Shown piece by piece: positions 1 to 9,798 of a stretch of DNA of 48,881 bases (position 1 is the first letter of the stretch; each line of letters starts with the position of its first letter). Source of the DNA: Rodentibacter sp. Ppn85. GTDB lineage: Bacteria > Pseudomonadota > Gammaproteobacteria > Enterobacterales > Pasteurellaceae. The stretch spans positions 1 to 48,881 of the forward strand of contig NZ_MLHS01000014.1 in NCBI RefSeq assembly GCF_001999335.1. The letters are read 5' to 3'. The notes beneath the pieces were generated by a model that worked only from the letters and a program-made list of their open reading frames with translations, made no database searches and was not told where the DNA came from. The translations under genes were made by a program, and so were the position numbers.

Positions 1-1
1 T

Positions 2-493
2 GATATCCCGTATACACCTATTTACTATGCTGACGATAACATGAAAGAGAATGAATATGTGAGTTCACTCTCTACTATTTTTTACCATTCTTACCAGTAT
101 GATGATATTTTACCTAAAATCATGCCAAGGATTATTCCTAAGAAATATAAACTCAATATATTTCCAATCCAGGATTATTTAGAAAAAAGTAAGCATTATC
201 TACATTTAGATATTCTATTCAAAAAGCAAAAAATGGTTATATATTGTAATTTTTTGACTGAGAAAGAAAGCCTAGATATTCATTACTTTCTTAATAGTGA
301 AGATTTCACTTTACATAGTGAAATTGTCTTTATGGTAGTCAATCTCAATATTAGCCAAAATGCTCAGAAGCTAAAAATGTTGATGAATATTATTAAACAA
401 GTAGTTGATAACAAACTTGATTTACGCCAACTTTGTTTGAGTGAAAATCCGAATTATCAATTCTTCTTTATGCCGGATTATTACAACATTTAA
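2..493 (+). CDS. Unknown protein, 3' part of a gene cut by the window edge
   Basis: The reading frame is open from base 2 to a TAA at 491-493, so the gene probably begins before the window. An internal ATG at 41 would give 150 residues, but the frame continues upstream without a stop and no convincing ribosome binding site precedes 41. The visible protein is rich in Ile, Tyr, Leu, Lys and Asn and has no signal peptide, membrane segment or motif that I recognise. Its codon use is clearly more AT-rich than that of the lipoprotein gene that follows, which may indicate horizontal acquisition. I assign no function. Confidence 0.6.
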   Translation, partial: DIPYTPIYYADDNMKENEYVSSLSTIFYHSYQYDDILPKIMPRIIPKKYKLNIFPIQDYLEKSKHYLHLDILFKKQKMVIYCNFLTEKESLDIHYFLNSEDFTLHSEIVFMVVNLNISQNAQKLKMLMNIIKQVVDNKLDLRQLCLSENPNYQFFFMPDYYNI

Positions 494-566
494 AGCGATA
501 GTTAATGGAAGGTTAAACCATAACCTTTCATCATCACTGAAATTTGATCTCATTAAGGAGACATCA

Positions 567-1673
567 ATGAAAATGTTTAAAACTCGCCGACTTTTTACCG
601 CACTTTTATTAGGAATGGGTGCGTTTTCCCTTTCGGGATGTGTACAAAATACCCAGGATATATCACCGCTTGGTTTTACTTTATCAAATGTCATTGAAGC
701 ACCAAAAGGTAAAGAAACTGGACGTGGAGAGGCTATTGAGCATCTCGTTGTAAAATATGCTCAAGATTATGAAAACGATCCTTACTTGCGAGACGATGTG
801 AAAGCTTTCCGCCACTGGGAATGGCAAAAACTTTATCGTTCTTTAGATCAAAAAGTGAAAGAAAAACCCGATTATCTTAATACCTACCGACTTCAAGCCG
901 AAGCCTATCTCATTAACAAAGACTACCGTCAAGCCCTTTCTCAGTTAGATCAAATTTTACGCCGTAAACCAGATGACCTACACGCCCTTGCAGTCAGTAT
1001 TTTGGCTGCAAAAACGTTGGAAGATGAGACTCAAGTTAAACAACGTTTAAATGCCTTGGAAAAACGTTCGCCACAAGCGGCACAAGCTATGCAAGATATT
1101 TTCCGTTTCACTGAAAATATCTTGCAACAACCGTTTTCCGACCAACCTCAAAGCCAATTATCATTTGATGCTATTGCTGTATTTGGACAATCACCTAATC
1201 CAGACGGCTCACCTTCAAAAGGCTTATTACAACGTTTAGAAAAAACCAAGGAAATGGCTGCGAAATATCCCAATGCCAAATTGGTGTTAAGTGGCGGACC
1301 AGTCAAAACGCCTTATGCGGAATCCGATGTAATGGCAAAATGGCTGAAAGAAAATGGCGTAAATCCAAACCGTTTCTTACTTGATCCCATTGCTCGTGAT
1401 ACACCAGGAAATGCAATTGGTATGGTCAAACTGTTTAAGCAACACAACTTACACACAGTATTAGGTGTTGGGACACAGCTCCATATCCCAAGAGCCACTG
1501 CCGTATTAAAAGGATATGCCGACTATGTAGGTTATCCGATAAAAATTGACGGTGTAGGTGGCGGCAACCCACCAAGTACAGAGAAAAAACAAATTGAAGC
1601 ACTTTATACCTATGTCAACGTTGCTCGTTCGATGGGGCTATTCACGCTAAGTGATTTCCAACGTTTTCAATAA
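567..1673 (+). CDS. YdcF/SanA/ElyC-family (DUF218) lipoprotein with TPR-like N-terminal half
   Basis: A 368-residue lipoprotein. I chose the ATG at 567 because TAAGGAG lies 6 bases upstream and a signal peptide starts there; the frame is open further upstream to 441 but that part overlaps the previous gene. Residues 1-25 form a lipoprotein signal with lipobox LSGC. The region around residues 75-165 has helical repeats resembling tetratricopeptides (R-L-Q-A-E-A-Y-L, Q-A-L-S-Q-L). From about residue 200 a DUF218 domain runs: D-A-I-A-V-F-G, then V-L-S-G-G-P and a D-T-P-G-N-A segment typical of the YdcF/SanA/ElyC fold. Members of this family are envelope proteins linked to peptidoglycan or lipid-carrier metabolism, but their chemistry is largely unproven. 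A DNA uptake core at 597-605 encodes part of the signal peptide. Confidence 0.85.
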   Translation: MKMFKTRRLFTALLLGMGAFSLSGCVQNTQDISPLGFTLSNVIEAPKGKETGRGEAIEHLVVKYAQDYENDPYLRDDVKAFRHWEWQKLYRSLDQKVKEKPDYLNTYRLQAEAYLINKDYRQALSQLDQILRRKPDDLHALAVSILAAKTLEDETQVKQRLNALEKRSPQAAQAMQDIFRFTENILQQPFSDQPQSQLSFDAIAVFGQSPNPDGSPSKGLLQRLEKTKEMAAKYPNAKLVLSGGPVKTPYAESDVMAKWLKENGVNPNRFLLDPIARDTPGNAIGMVKLFKQHNLHTVLGVGTQLHIPRATAVLKGYADYVGYPIKIDGVGGGNPPSTEKKQIEALYTYVNVARSMGLFTLSDFQRFQ

Positions 1674-1707
1674 GCATTAAAACTTAATAACTTTCTTAAT
1701 GACGCAT

Positions 1708-1734
1708 CTTCCCGTTTAAAAACAAAACGGGGAG
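1708..1734 (+). terminator. Hairpin between the YdcF-like gene and the porin
   Basis: The arms CTTCCCGTTT and AAACGGGGAG pair over 10 bp with one T-G wobble. The following T-tract is short, so this may be a weak terminator or a structure in the porin leader. Confidence 0.45.
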
Positions 1735-1762
1735 ATATTTGCACGCTTTTTATAAGGTAAAT

Positions 1763-2845
1763 ATGATGAAAAAATTAGGCTTATTCTTATTAACTTCAGC
1801 CCTTATCCCTTGCTCTTTTGCTGCGCCAATCTATCAAGAGGACGGAACTCGAATAGATCTAGGGGGGTCGCTCCGCTTCCAAATACACCATAAACAAGGT
1901 GAACGCACTGATTTAGATGATAACGGATCCCGCATTCGTTTACGCGTAGACCATAAAATTAACGAAAATTTGACTGCACTTGGTAATGTCGAAATGCGTT
2001 TTACCGACAAGAAAATAGGAGATTCGCTCTACACCCGTTATCTTTACGCTGGTTTTCAATATAAACCACTGGGCACTTTGACTTTTGGTAAACAAATTAC
2101 TAATGGTGATTTACTCAGTGTTGCTGATTATAGTTATAACTTAACTGATGTGAAAAAAGTAATTAAACGGGCTGATCAAGTGATTCACTTTACATCAAAG
2201 AGTTTATATGGTTTCAAAGTGGGGGCAGATTACATTTTTGGCGAAAGCGGAAAACAAACCCAAGATAAAAACGGCAACGTCAAAAACTTACCGAATACCA
2301 ATGGATACATCCTTGCGTTGTTTTTCCAAAAAGCCCTACAAGATTGGAAAATAGATGCCAAAGCAGGTTTTAGCCGCCAACGAAAATCAGAAACCAATGT
2401 TGATCGCAGTTTGGGCTTCGGCTTGGCGTTAAATTATCGGGATTTTAGTATTGGTCTGGATTACGGTAAACGCCGCTATCATCAACAATACGGGTTTGGT
2501 TGGCGGGGGCAACAAGTCGAATCGAAAGGTAAACAAAGCAAAGCTCAATTCCGTCAAGTGGAAGAATGGCTGATTGCCACTAAATATCAACTTAACCCGA
2601 AAAGTAAAATTTTTGCTGGCTATTTATGGGGCAAAGCCCAATCTCCAATTAAAGATGGAAAAGAAAATTTCGCAACAAGAACATTAAAAGCCATTATTGT
2701 GGGAGCAGATTATAAATTACACCGTCAAGTTGTCACTTTTTTTGAAGGGGCGAAATACCGCTATTCGGGCGGTGAATCTGCAAAATGGAATTTTGTTAAT
2801 AATTCGGACTATGTGGTCAGTTTGGGGATGAGAGTTTATTTTTAG
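1763..2845 (+). CDS. Outer-membrane porin (general diffusion porin family)
   Basis: A 360-residue outer-membrane beta-barrel protein. The start is ATG at 1763 (or the adjacent ATG at 1766); AAGG lies 5 bases upstream. A signal peptide of about 20 residues ends at SFA before A-P-I-Y. The mature protein begins with an acidic, glycine-containing strand and alternates hydrophobic and polar residues along its length, for example R-I-R-L-R-V-D-H and L-R-F-Q-I-H. It ends with alternating hydrophobics and a terminal Phe (G-M-R-V-Y-F), the usual BamA recognition signal. The length fits a 16-stranded trimeric porin. It is related in type to the OmpP2/OmpH-like porins of Pasteurellaceae, but I cannot say it is an orthologue of either. 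A USS inverted repeat follows the stop and should terminate transcription. Confidence 0.85.
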   Translation: MMKKLGLFLLTSALIPCSFAAPIYQEDGTRIDLGGSLRFQIHHKQGERTDLDDNGSRIRLRVDHKINENLTALGNVEMRFTDKKIGDSLYTRYLYAGFQYKPLGTLTFGKQITNGDLLSVADYSYNLTDVKKVIKRADQVIHFTSKSLYGFKVGADYIFGESGKQTQDKNGNVKNLPNTNGYILALFFQKALQDWKIDAKAGFSRQRKSETNVDRSLGFGLALNYRDFSIGLDYGKRRYHQQYGFGWRGQQVESKGKQSKAQFRQVEEWLIATKYQLNPKSKIFAGYLWGKAQSPIKDGKENFATRTLKAIIVGADYKLHRQVVTFFEGAKYRYSGGESAKWNFVNNSDYVVSLGMRVYF

Positions 2846-2895
2846 GGCTTAATACAGGAAGGTTTTTGATATCGGCATTTTCGACAAATACTGTA

Positions 2896-2955
2896 AAAAT
2901 TGACCGCACTTTTATTTAAAAATAGGAGGAAACCCTATAAAGTGCGGTCAATTTT
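2896..2955. terminator. Inverted uptake-sequence pair between convergent genes
   Basis: Two DNA uptake cores face each other, with perfect 17-bp arms at 2896-2912 and 2939-2955 and a 26-base loop. It lies between the convergent porin and oxidoreductase genes and could terminate both, as USS pairs do in Haemophilus. Confidence 0.75.
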
Positions 2956-2965
2956 AAACCTGTTT

Positions 2966-4261
2966 TTAACGATATTTATCTAAAAACTGATAGTATTTCA
3001 CCCCAATCTTCGTGGCTAAATTTTTCACCCATTTTCCGCCGTAAACGGAAGGCACTTTTAAGCCTTCAAAAATTTGCAGGCGTTCGTCATTGCCTAAAAT
3101 GGCTTCCGCAATAATACGACCTGCCAAACCGGTTAAGGCAACACCATGTCCCGAATAACCTTGAGCAAAATAAATATGGGGTGAAATTCGCCCGAAATGC
3201 GGGGTAGCGTTCATCGTCATATCAATTGGCCCTGCCCAGCCGTAGTCGATTTTTACATTTTCTAATTGCGGAAAAACGTGCAACATATTTTGTCGCATTA
3301 CGGCGACCATATCTTTTTCTGAACTGGAATCGCTGCCGAAAAGCAGGCGATTGTCTGCACTCAAACGATAATAATCAAGCAGTAAATTGTTATCGCACAC
3401 AGACATGCCATTATTAATCACTGAATCCGCCACGGCTTGGCTTAAGGGTTCGGTGGCAATAATAAAACTTTCCACCGGCATAATTTTTCGGTTAATACCA
3501 TGATGGATAGATTTAGGGAGCGCATCAATATAAGCGTTGGTGGCTAAAATAACATCTTGAGAAATGACCGCACTTTGGTCGGTTTTCACCTCAATACAAC
3601 CGCTTTTTTCGATAAGATCCACCACCGGTGATTGTTCAAAAATCTGCACGCCAAGATCTAAACAGGCTTTCGCCAGTCCTAAACAATAATTGAAAGGATG
3701 CAAATGACCGGAATTGCTATCGTATAAACCGCCTACATAAATATCGCTACCTAAATGCTGCTTGAGTTTCGCTTTATCCCAAAGCTGCATATTTTGATAG
3801 CCAAAATTTTTGTGGCTGGCTTTTTCCATTTCAATCAGATCATCCATACGGCGATGGTTCAATGCAAGGGTCGCATAGCCTTTTTTCCAATCGCATTGAA
3901 TACCGTATTTCTCTATACGTTCATCAATAATATCGATGGCTTCCAGCGACATTTCCCACAGTTGACGGGCTTTCTCAAAGCCGATTTGATGAATATATTC
4001 ATCAATGCCTTCTTCAAAACCATTGATGGCTTGCCCACCACTTCGACCGGAAGCGCCAAAGCCCACCCGAGCGCCTTCCAATACCACGACTTTTTTCCCT
4101 TTCTCAGCCAACTCCAATGCAGCGGATAAACCAAAAAAGCCTGCCCCAATGACACAGACATCGGCGTGTTCAATTTGTGTTAAAGGAGGAAGTTGGAAAT
4201 CTTGATTGCGTGAATCAAAATAATAGGAAGGAACGTGTTCTTGATGAGCAAAAGTTAGCAT
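2966..4261 (-). CDS. puuB: FAD-dependent oxidoreductase, PuuB (gamma-glutamylputrescine oxidase)-like
   Basis: A 431-residue DAO-family flavoenzyme. The start at 4261 is preferred because GAGAGG sits just upstream on the minus strand; the frame extends to 4318 without a better start. The Rossmann dinucleotide motif is V-I-G-A-G-F-F-G-L-S-A at about residues 37-47, followed by L-E-G-A-R-V-G-F-G-A-S-G-R-S-G-G-Q, which closely resembles PuuB/OrdL enzymes. A C-terminal FAD contact is seen in Y-F-A-Q-G-Y-S-G-H-G-V-A-L-T. PuuB oxidises gamma-glutamylputrescine in putrescine breakdown. No puuA, puuC or puuD lies beside it, so the substrate is inferred only. A polyamine-binding PotD is encoded 2.7 kb away, which gives mild contextual support. 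It could instead oxidise another secondary amine. Confidence 0.75.
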   Translation of the reverse strand: MLTFAHQEHVPSYYFDSRNQDFQLPPLTQIEHADVCVIGAGFFGLSAALELAEKGKKVVVLEGARVGFGASGRSGGQAINGFEEGIDEYIHQIGFEKARQLWEMSLEAIDIIDERIEKYGIQCDWKKGYATLALNHRRMDDLIEMEKASHKNFGYQNMQLWDKAKLKQHLGSDIYVGGLYDSNSGHLHPFNYCLGLAKACLDLGVQIFEQSPVVDLIEKSGCIEVKTDQSAVISQDVILATNAYIDALPKSIHHGINRKIMPVESFIIATEPLSQAVADSVINNGMSVCDNNLLLDYYRLSADNRLLFGSDSSSEKDMVAVMRQNMLHVFPQLENVKIDYGWAGPIDMTMNATPHFGRISPHIYFAQGYSGHGVALTGLAGRIIAEAILGNDERLQIFEGLKVPSVYGGKWVKNLATKIGVKYYQFLDKYR

Positions 4262-4341
4262 AAAACCTCTCGTTGGTAAAAATTGGCGAAATCTTACTCG
4301 GATAGGGAGATATGTCAAATTCTTTACAAAATATAATTAGA

Positions 4342-4370
4342 TTGTCTTGGCTGATTTGTTGAACTATTAT
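4342..4370 (+). promoter_or_regulatory. Candidate sigma-70 promoter for the autotransporter
   Basis: TTGTCT (4342-4347) and TATTAT (4365-4370) are separated by 17 bases, about 90 bases before the autotransporter start. The call rests on sequence match alone. Confidence 0.4.
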
Positions 4371-4461
4371 ACTCCGCTCTGTGATTTATTAACGCTTAAC
4401 AGCTTAACAAATATAAAAACACAAATCGTCTAAAAAATTTAATTTTTATTAAGGAATCATA

Positions 4462-6846
4462 ATGATGAAAAAATTATTACTTTTTCTTATCTCTATGCCA
4501 CCCTATTTAAGTCACTCTGCTGTGATAAAAAGCGGATCAGTAGATAATATTCAAAATGTTGTGGATAATCCGCAGACTGATGCAGAAGGATATCTTGTCT
4601 ATGGTAGTGTTATTATCGGTGCTAAATTTGGGGAGAGATTATCACCACCAAGCGAGCTAACCATTAATAACGGTTCAAAAGTTAAATTTAGTAGTGATAG
4701 CCATATCGGTAACCATAATGGCGGTTATGGAATATTAAGAGTCGATGGCACAGGGACTATTTTAAAAACAGATGGTAGGCTCAGTGTTGGGCAATCCGGT
4801 GCAAGTGGTGAACTTTGGGTAACTAATGGTGCAAAAGTCGTTCAATCTAATGAAAAATGGGGAAATTACAATTATTTTGGACATGCAGGAAGTGAAACTT
4901 CACTCACTGTCATTGATGGAGAAGGCTCAGAACTTACTTTTAATGATGGGATTAGCGCATCCAAAATCAGTAAAATCCGTATTCTGAACGGTGGCACTTT
5001 TAACGTAAACTATAATAAAGGGGCAACTTATCTTTACGATGTTGAGAACCAAGGACACTTTAATACCGTTCACGGTATTGTGATTGGAAAAACATTAAAA
5101 ATAGGAAGCGATGATCATACACAAGCGGGCGAATTTAACTTTCCTAGAGGAATTATTGCAAGTCAAAATGCCCGGTTAGTTTTTAAAAAACTCAAAGAAG
5201 ACGATATTATTTTTCCATTAGTGCGTTGTGATAATTGTAATATTGAATATGACGCGCCTGAAAAAATGCAGATTAAAAATAGATCAGGAGCAGGTAAAAA
5301 TTCAGTTAATGAGATGCTTATTAACCAAGGTACATTGGCATTGGCAGACGAATCAACGTTTGAGCGTTTTGGCGTAAAAAATTTAACGATTTTCAATGAC
5401 GGTACTTTTTCCCTCAGTAATATCGGGCAAAAAACGGCTTATGATGAAAATAATTTGAACAATTCACCTTTTGTACAAGAAAATTTTATTCATCAAGGTA
5501 CACTTGATTTGGCAGACGGTTCAAATCAGCCCAATTTCTCTCATCTTGTTGTAAATAACTATACTTCCGGTGGAACATTACTTGTTGACTCTGTTTGGAA
5601 TAAAGATTCCGGCACATCCGGCAGTGATATTTTGCACATTTTAAGGAATATTGATACCTCACGCGGTGCAACTACCGTCAAAACGAAAAACGGGATTTTT
5701 GGTGATATCGAAAAGACAAATCAAAAACAAACTTCTTCCCTCGTCGCTATTGCCGAAAAAGATCATAATGGTCTGGCATTTACCGGTAAATCGGCAACAT
5801 TGAATGCCGGAGAAGCGCAATTAGTTAAAGTGGGCAACAAATATTATTGGACACTTGAAGCACTTGAGCCTCAATCACAGCCTGAACCAAAACCAAATAA
5901 GAAAATTAGAACAGCAGCATCATCCGCTTATATTCAAATGCCTTATACCAATATGGAATTGGCTTACAGTGCTGTTGATACGTTGGCTAAACGACGCGGT
6001 AGTACGGTTAATCCGCAAACTACTACACGGCATGGCGTTTGGGGACGGGTTGTGAGTAAATACCTTAAAGTTGATGGAAAACATCGTTTGAATAATAGAC
6101 AACATCAATATCTTGCTCAGGTAGGTGTTGATTTGGATAGACATACACAAGATGCAGTAACCAAACAAACTGGGATTTATGCAACCTTTGGTTATAACCA
6201 CATTAATTTTTCCGACAGATTCCGTGCCGAAAACGGTCGGATTGTCAGTGATAAACATACGGGAACAGGAAAAACCAAAGCAGGATTGTTCGGGCTTTAT
6301 CACTCGGTCTTTTGGCAAAACGAATCTTATCTTGATTTTGTCGGACAAGTAGGCTACTTACGCAATGAATATCGCCCAAGAGAAGGACGTAACGTCACGC
6401 AAGAAGGTATGACCACCTTAATTTCGACAGAGATGGGGCAAACTTTCCGATTGAATAAAAATTGGTCATTTGAGCCACAAGCCCAGTTAATTTATCAACA
6501 TTTATACTTAAAAGATCTGTGTGATAAACACCTTAATATTCAATATCATAGCCAATCCGGATTACGCGGACGATTAGGTTCAAGCCTTAATTTCCGAGAT
6601 AATGCTTATTTATTTGCGCTTACGGCAAATGTTTGGCATGATTTCTTGAATAATAAACCGGTGAAAGTTGGTAATCGGGATTATCGCGAATATTATGCAA
6701 AAACTTGGTTGGATACGGGGTTACAGTTCCAATGGAATGCAACGAATAATCTCTCTTTTTACGCTCACACGCATATTGAACATTCTTTGCAAAAACAAAT
6801 ACGTCGCGCTTACCAAATTGGTGCCGGTGTACAATATGTTTGGTAG
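4462..6846 (+). CDS. Type Va autotransporter with pertactin-like barrel
   Basis: A 794-residue secreted surface protein. Residues 1-20 are a Sec signal peptide. Residues 21 to about 490 form the passenger, built of short glycine/asparagine-rich strands (S-E-L-T-I-N-N-G-S, G-S-E-L-T-F-N-D-G, N-G-G-T-F-N-V) typical of a right-handed beta-helix. A proline-rich linker follows near residues 475-485, and the last ~280 residues are the translocator barrel, beginning near H-G-V-W-G-R-V and ending in Q-Y-V-W, an aromatic C-terminus. I see no serine-protease G-D-S-G motif, so it is not IgA-protease-like; adhesion or aggregation is plausible but unproven. Unusually for an autotransporter, the passenger carries a Cys pair (C256, C259). 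It also has at least six N-X-S/T sites (N70, N273, N307, N333, N358, N366). AAGGA precedes tandem ATG codons at 4462 and 4465. Confidence 0.88.
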   Translation: MMKKLLLFLISMPPYLSHSAVIKSGSVDNIQNVVDNPQTDAEGYLVYGSVIIGAKFGERLSPPSELTINNGSKVKFSSDSHIGNHNGGYGILRVDGTGTILKTDGRLSVGQSGASGELWVTNGAKVVQSNEKWGNYNYFGHAGSETSLTVIDGEGSELTFNDGISASKISKIRILNGGTFNVNYNKGATYLYDVENQGHFNTVHGIVIGKTLKIGSDDHTQAGEFNFPRGIIASQNARLVFKKLKEDDIIFPLVRCDNCNIEYDAPEKMQIKNRSGAGKNSVNEMLINQGTLALADESTFERFGVKNLTIFNDGTFSLSNIGQKTAYDENNLNNSPFVQENFIHQGTLDLADGSNQPNFSHLVVNNYTSGGTLLVDSVWNKDSGTSGSDILHILRNIDTSRGATTVKTKNGIFGDIEKTNQKQTSSLVAIAEKDHNGLAFTGKSATLNAGEAQLVKVGNKYYWTLEALEPQSQPEPKPNKKIRTAASSAYIQMPYTNMELAYSAVDTLAKRRGSTVNPQTTTRHGVWGRVVSKYLKVDGKHRLNNRQHQYLAQVGVDLDRHTQDAVTKQTGIYATFGYNHINFSDRFRAENGRIVSDKHTGTGKTKAGLFGLYHSVFWQNESYLDFVGQVGYLRNEYRPREGRNVTQEGMTTLISTEMGQTFRLNKNWSFEPQAQLIYQHLYLKDLCDKHLNIQYHSQSGLRGRLGSSLNFRDNAYLFALTANVWHDFLNNKPVKVGNRDYREYYAKTWLDTGLQFQWNATNNLSFYAHTHIEHSLQKQIRRAYQIGAGVQYVW

Positions 6847-6858
6847 CAAATAAATTCG

Positions 6859-6881
6859 GCTCGGTAATGCTATTACCGAGC
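6859..6881 (+). terminator. Hairpin after the autotransporter
   Basis: Perfect 10-bp arms GCTCGGTAAT and ATTACCGAGC with a 3-base loop, followed by a T-rich stretch. It separates the autotransporter from the potD gene 45 bases later. Confidence 0.65.
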
Positions 6882-6925
6882 TAATATTTCTTTACTTGTA
6901 ACAATCTCCCCTAGGAGGCAATAAA

Positions 6926-7978
6926 TTGAAAAAATCCCTTACCCACATACTTAAAAAAACTTTCCTTTCTTCGACCGCACTTTTTGCTACATCTGCTTTT
7001 GCTAACAACAAACTTTATGTTTATAACTGGACGGACTATGTACCGCCCGAACTCGTTGTGCAATTTACCAAAGAAACCAGTGTGGAGGTAATTTATTCCA
7101 CCTTTGAGAGCAACGAAGAAATGTATGCCAAACTAAAATTAACGGAGAATACCGGCTCCGGTTATGATTTGGTATTCCCGTCAAGCTATTATGTGAATAA
7201 GATGATCAAGGAAAATATGTTGCAACCCCTTGATCACAGCCAATTAAGTAATTTAAAACAGATTCCGACACATTTGCTTAATAAAGAATTTGATCCTGAG
7301 AATAAATATTCCCTACCTTATGTATATGGTTTAACCGGAATTGAAGTGAACGCGGATGAGATTGATCCGAAAACCATCACAAGCTGGGCGGATCTCTGGA
7401 AACCTGAATTTAAACACAAAGTATTGATGACCAGCGATGCCCGTGAAGTGTTCCACATCGCTTTATTATTGGAAGGAAAATCGCCTAATACCACAAATGA
7501 GGAAGAGATTAACGCCGCCTACGAGCGTTTGGTGAAATTATTGCCGAATGTGGTAACGTTCAACTCCGACTCACCGGAAGTGCCTTACGTACAGGGTGAA
7601 GCTGCAATAGGGATGATTTGGAACGGATCGGCTTATCTCGCTCGTAAAGAAAACCCAAGCTTGCAATTTGTGTATCCGAAAGAAGGGGCAATTTTCTGGA
7701 TGGATAATTATGCGATTCCGAAAACCGCTAAAAACGTAGAAGGGGCGCACAAGTTTATCGACTTCCTACTTCGTCCTGAAAATGCCAAAGTGGTGGTGGA
7801 ACGTATGGGCTTTTCGATGCCGAATGAAGGCGTAAAAGCGTTACTCAGCCCTGAATTAGTGAATGATCCGACCTTATTCCCGCCTTCAGAAGAAGTGGAA
7901 AAAGGCATTATGCAAGGCGATGTCGGCAATGCCGTGGATATTTATGAAAAATATTGGAATAAATTAAAAACCAATTAA
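6926..7978 (+). CDS. potD: Spermidine/putrescine-binding periplasmic protein PotD, first copy
   Basis: A 350-residue substrate-binding protein of polyamine ABC transporters. The start is a TTG at 6926, fixed by TAGGAGG seven bases upstream and an immediate signal peptide ending T-S-A-F-A. The mature protein opens with [12 protein letters not shown], as in E. coli PotD. Residues corresponding, by eye, to the PotD polyamine pocket are kept: Trp and Tyr in N-W-T-D-Y, Asp and Glu in S-D-A-R-E-V-F, Trp in I-W-N-G-S, Trp and Asp in F-W-M-D-N, and Gln in I-M-Q-G-D-V-G. No potABC genes are adjacent, so it must work with a transporter encoded elsewhere. A second potD lies at 23319-24365. A USS core at 6974-6982 encodes S-T-A-L-F in the signal peptide. 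The gene ends in a USS-pair terminator. Confidence 0.93.
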   Translation: MKKSLTHILKKTFLSSTALFATSAFANNKLYVYNWTDYVPPELVVQFTKETSVEVIYSTFESNEEMYAKLKLTENTGSGYDLVFPSSYYVNKMIKENMLQPLDHSQLSNLKQIPTHLLNKEFDPENKYSLPYVYGLTGIEVNADEIDPKTITSWADLWKPEFKHKVLMTSDAREVFHIALLLEGKSPNTTNEEEINAAYERLVKLLPNVVTFNSDSPEVPYVQGEAAIGMIWNGSAYLARKENPSLQFVYPKEGAIFWMDNYAIPKTAKNVEGAHKFIDFLLRPENAKVVVERMGFSMPNEGVKALLSPELVNDPTLFPPSEEVEKGIMQGDVGNAVDIYEKYWNKLKTN

Positions 7979-7990
7979 TTTCTTCTTTCA

Positions 7991-8022
7991 AAAAAGTGCG
8001 GTTAAAAATGACCGCACTTTTT
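7991..8022 (+). terminator. USS-pair terminator after potD
   Basis: Inverted uptake cores with 12-bp arms (7991-8002, 8011-8022), an 8-base loop and a T-run within the right arm. Confidence 0.8.
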
Positions 8023-8073
8023 GTTATACTCCCACCAATTTTTTCTTAATTTAACGAATTTAAGGTTAATTCA

Positions 8074-9786
8074 ATGCGTACAAGTCAATATTTATTTTCG
8101 ACATTAAAAGAAACACCGGCGGAAGCCGCCATTGTCAGCCATCAACTGATGTTACGCGCGGGAATGATTCGTCCTCTCGCCGCCGGACTTTATAACTGGA
8201 TGCCAACAGGTTGGCGCGTATTGCGTAAAGTGGAAAAGGTGATTCGAGAAGAAATGGATAAAAGCGGTGCGCTTGAAATTAAAATGCCGGTGGTACAACC
8301 GGCAGAACTTTGGCAAGAGTCCGGTCGTTGGGAGCAATATGGCCCGGAATTATTGCGTTTTACCGATCGTGGAGAGCGTGGTTTTGTGATTGGGCCGACG
8401 AATGAAGAAGCTATTACCGATTTAATGCGTCGAGAAATTACCTCTTATCGCCAGTTGCCTATTAATCTTTATCATATTCAAACCAAATTCCGCGATGAAG
8501 TCCGCCCACGTTTTGGTGTGATGCGTAGTCGAGAATTTATAATGAAAGATGCCTATTCTTTCCACACCGATAAAGAGAGTTTGCAACAAACTTACGAGGT
8601 GATGTATCAAACCTATAGTAATATTTTCACTCGGTTAGGGTTGGATTTCCGTGCGGTGCAAGCGGATACGGGATCCATTGGCGGCAGTGCTTCCCATGAA
8701 TTCCAAGTGTTGGCGAATAGTGGGGAAGATGATGTGATTTTTTCGACCGAATCCGACTATGCCGCCAATATTGAATTAGCCGAAGCGGTGGCGATGGGTG
8801 AGCGTGCCGCACCGACCAAAGCCATTGAACTGGTTGATACGCCAAATGCTAAAACCATTGCGGAATTAGTGGCGCAATTTGACCAACCGATTGAAAAAAC
8901 CGTGAAAACTTTAATTGTTAAAGGTGCAGCGGAAGACGCGCCATTGGTGGCATTAATTATCCGTGGCGATCACGAACTGAATGAGATTAAAGCGGAAAAA
9001 CTAGCGGAAGTGGCTTCACCTTTTGAATTTGCCGATGAGGGGGAAATCAAAACCAAAATCGGTGCGGGCGTGGGTTCTCTGGGACCGGTTAACCTCAATA
9101 TTCCCGTTATTATCGACCGTACCGTAGCACTGATGTCGGATTTTAGCGCAGGGGCAAATATTGACGGCAAACATTATTTCAACATTAACTGGGAACGTGA
9201 TGTTGCCTTGCCGAAAATCGCCGATATTCGCAATGTGGTGGAAGGCGATCCGAGTCCGGACGGCAAGGGAACTCTACTGATTAAACGTGGTATTGAAGTC
9301 GGGCATATTTTCCAACTTGGCAAAAAATATTCCGAAGCAATGAACGCTACCGTACAAGGGGAAGACGGTCGCCCAATGGTCGTGACAATGGGATGTTATG
9401 GTATCGGGGTAACCCGAGTGGTCGCAGCGGCGATTGAACAACATTATGACGAGCGCGGTATTATTTGGCCGACCGATGAAATTGCTCCTTTTACCGTGGC
9501 GATTGTGCCGATGAATATGCATAAATCCGAAACCGTACAACAATACGCTGAAGAGCTTTACCGCACTTTACAAGCACAGGGCGTGGATGTGATTTTTGAT
9601 GATCGTAAAGAACGTCCCGGCGTGATGTTTGCGGATATGGAGCTGATCGGTGTTCCGCATATGATCGTGATCGGTGAGAAAAATTTAGCAAACGGTGAAA
9701 TCGAATATAAAAATCGCCGTACCGGTGAGAAAGAAATGATTGCAAAAGATCAATTATTTGATTTCCTGAAAGCAAAATTAGCTTAA
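8074..9786 (+). CDS. proS: Prolyl-tRNA synthetase
   Basis: A 570-residue class II aminoacyl-tRNA synthetase that charges tRNA-Pro in the cytoplasm. The N-terminus [15 protein letters not shown] is typical of bacterial-type ProRS. Class II motif 2 is seen as [19 protein letters not shown]. The roughly 180-residue INS editing domain, which clears Ala-tRNA-Pro, is inserted from about residue 220 to 405. Motif 3 lies in [10 protein letters not shown], and the anticodon-binding domain fills the last ~110 residues. The length is normal for the family (E. coli 572). It is a stand-alone gene, with a USS-pair terminator upstream and a strong terminator downstream. Confidence 0.98.
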   Translation: MRTSQYLFSTLKETPAEAAIVSHQLMLRAGMIRPLAAGLYNWMPTGWRVLRKVEKVIREEMDKSGALEIKMPVVQPAELWQESGRWEQYGPELLRFTDRGERGFVIGPTNEEAITDLMRREITSYRQLPINLYHIQTKFRDEVRPRFGVMRSREFIMKDAYSFHTDKESLQQTYEVMYQTYSNIFTRLGLDFRAVQADTGSIGGSASHEFQVLANSGEDDVIFSTESDYAANIELAEAVAMGERAAPTKAIELVDTPNAKTIAELVAQFDQPIEKTVKTLIVKGAAEDAPLVALIIRGDHELNEIKAEKLAEVASPFEFADEGEIKTKIGAGVGSLGPVNLNIPVIIDRTVALMSDFSAGANIDGKHYFNINWERDVALPKIADIRNVVEGDPSPDGKGTLLIKRGIEVGHIFQLGKKYSEAMNATVQGEDGRPMVVTMGCYGIGVTRVVAAAIEQHYDERGIIWPTDEIAPFTVAIVPMNMHKSETVQQYAEELYRTLQAQGVDVIFDDRKERPGVMFADMELIGVPHMIVIGEKNLANGEIEYKNRRTGEKEMIAKDQLFDFLKAKLA

Positions 9787-9798
9787 TTTACATCAGTG

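Noticed and set aside
441-566. Upstream extension of the YdcF-like lipoprotein frame to 441
   Set aside because: It overlaps the preceding gene, lacks a ribosome binding site and would bury the lipoprotein signal; the ATG at 567 has TAAGGAG.
5920-6348. 142-codon minus-strand frame inside the autotransporter
   Set aside because: It is antisense to the conserved barrel region, with no start signal or recognisable protein.
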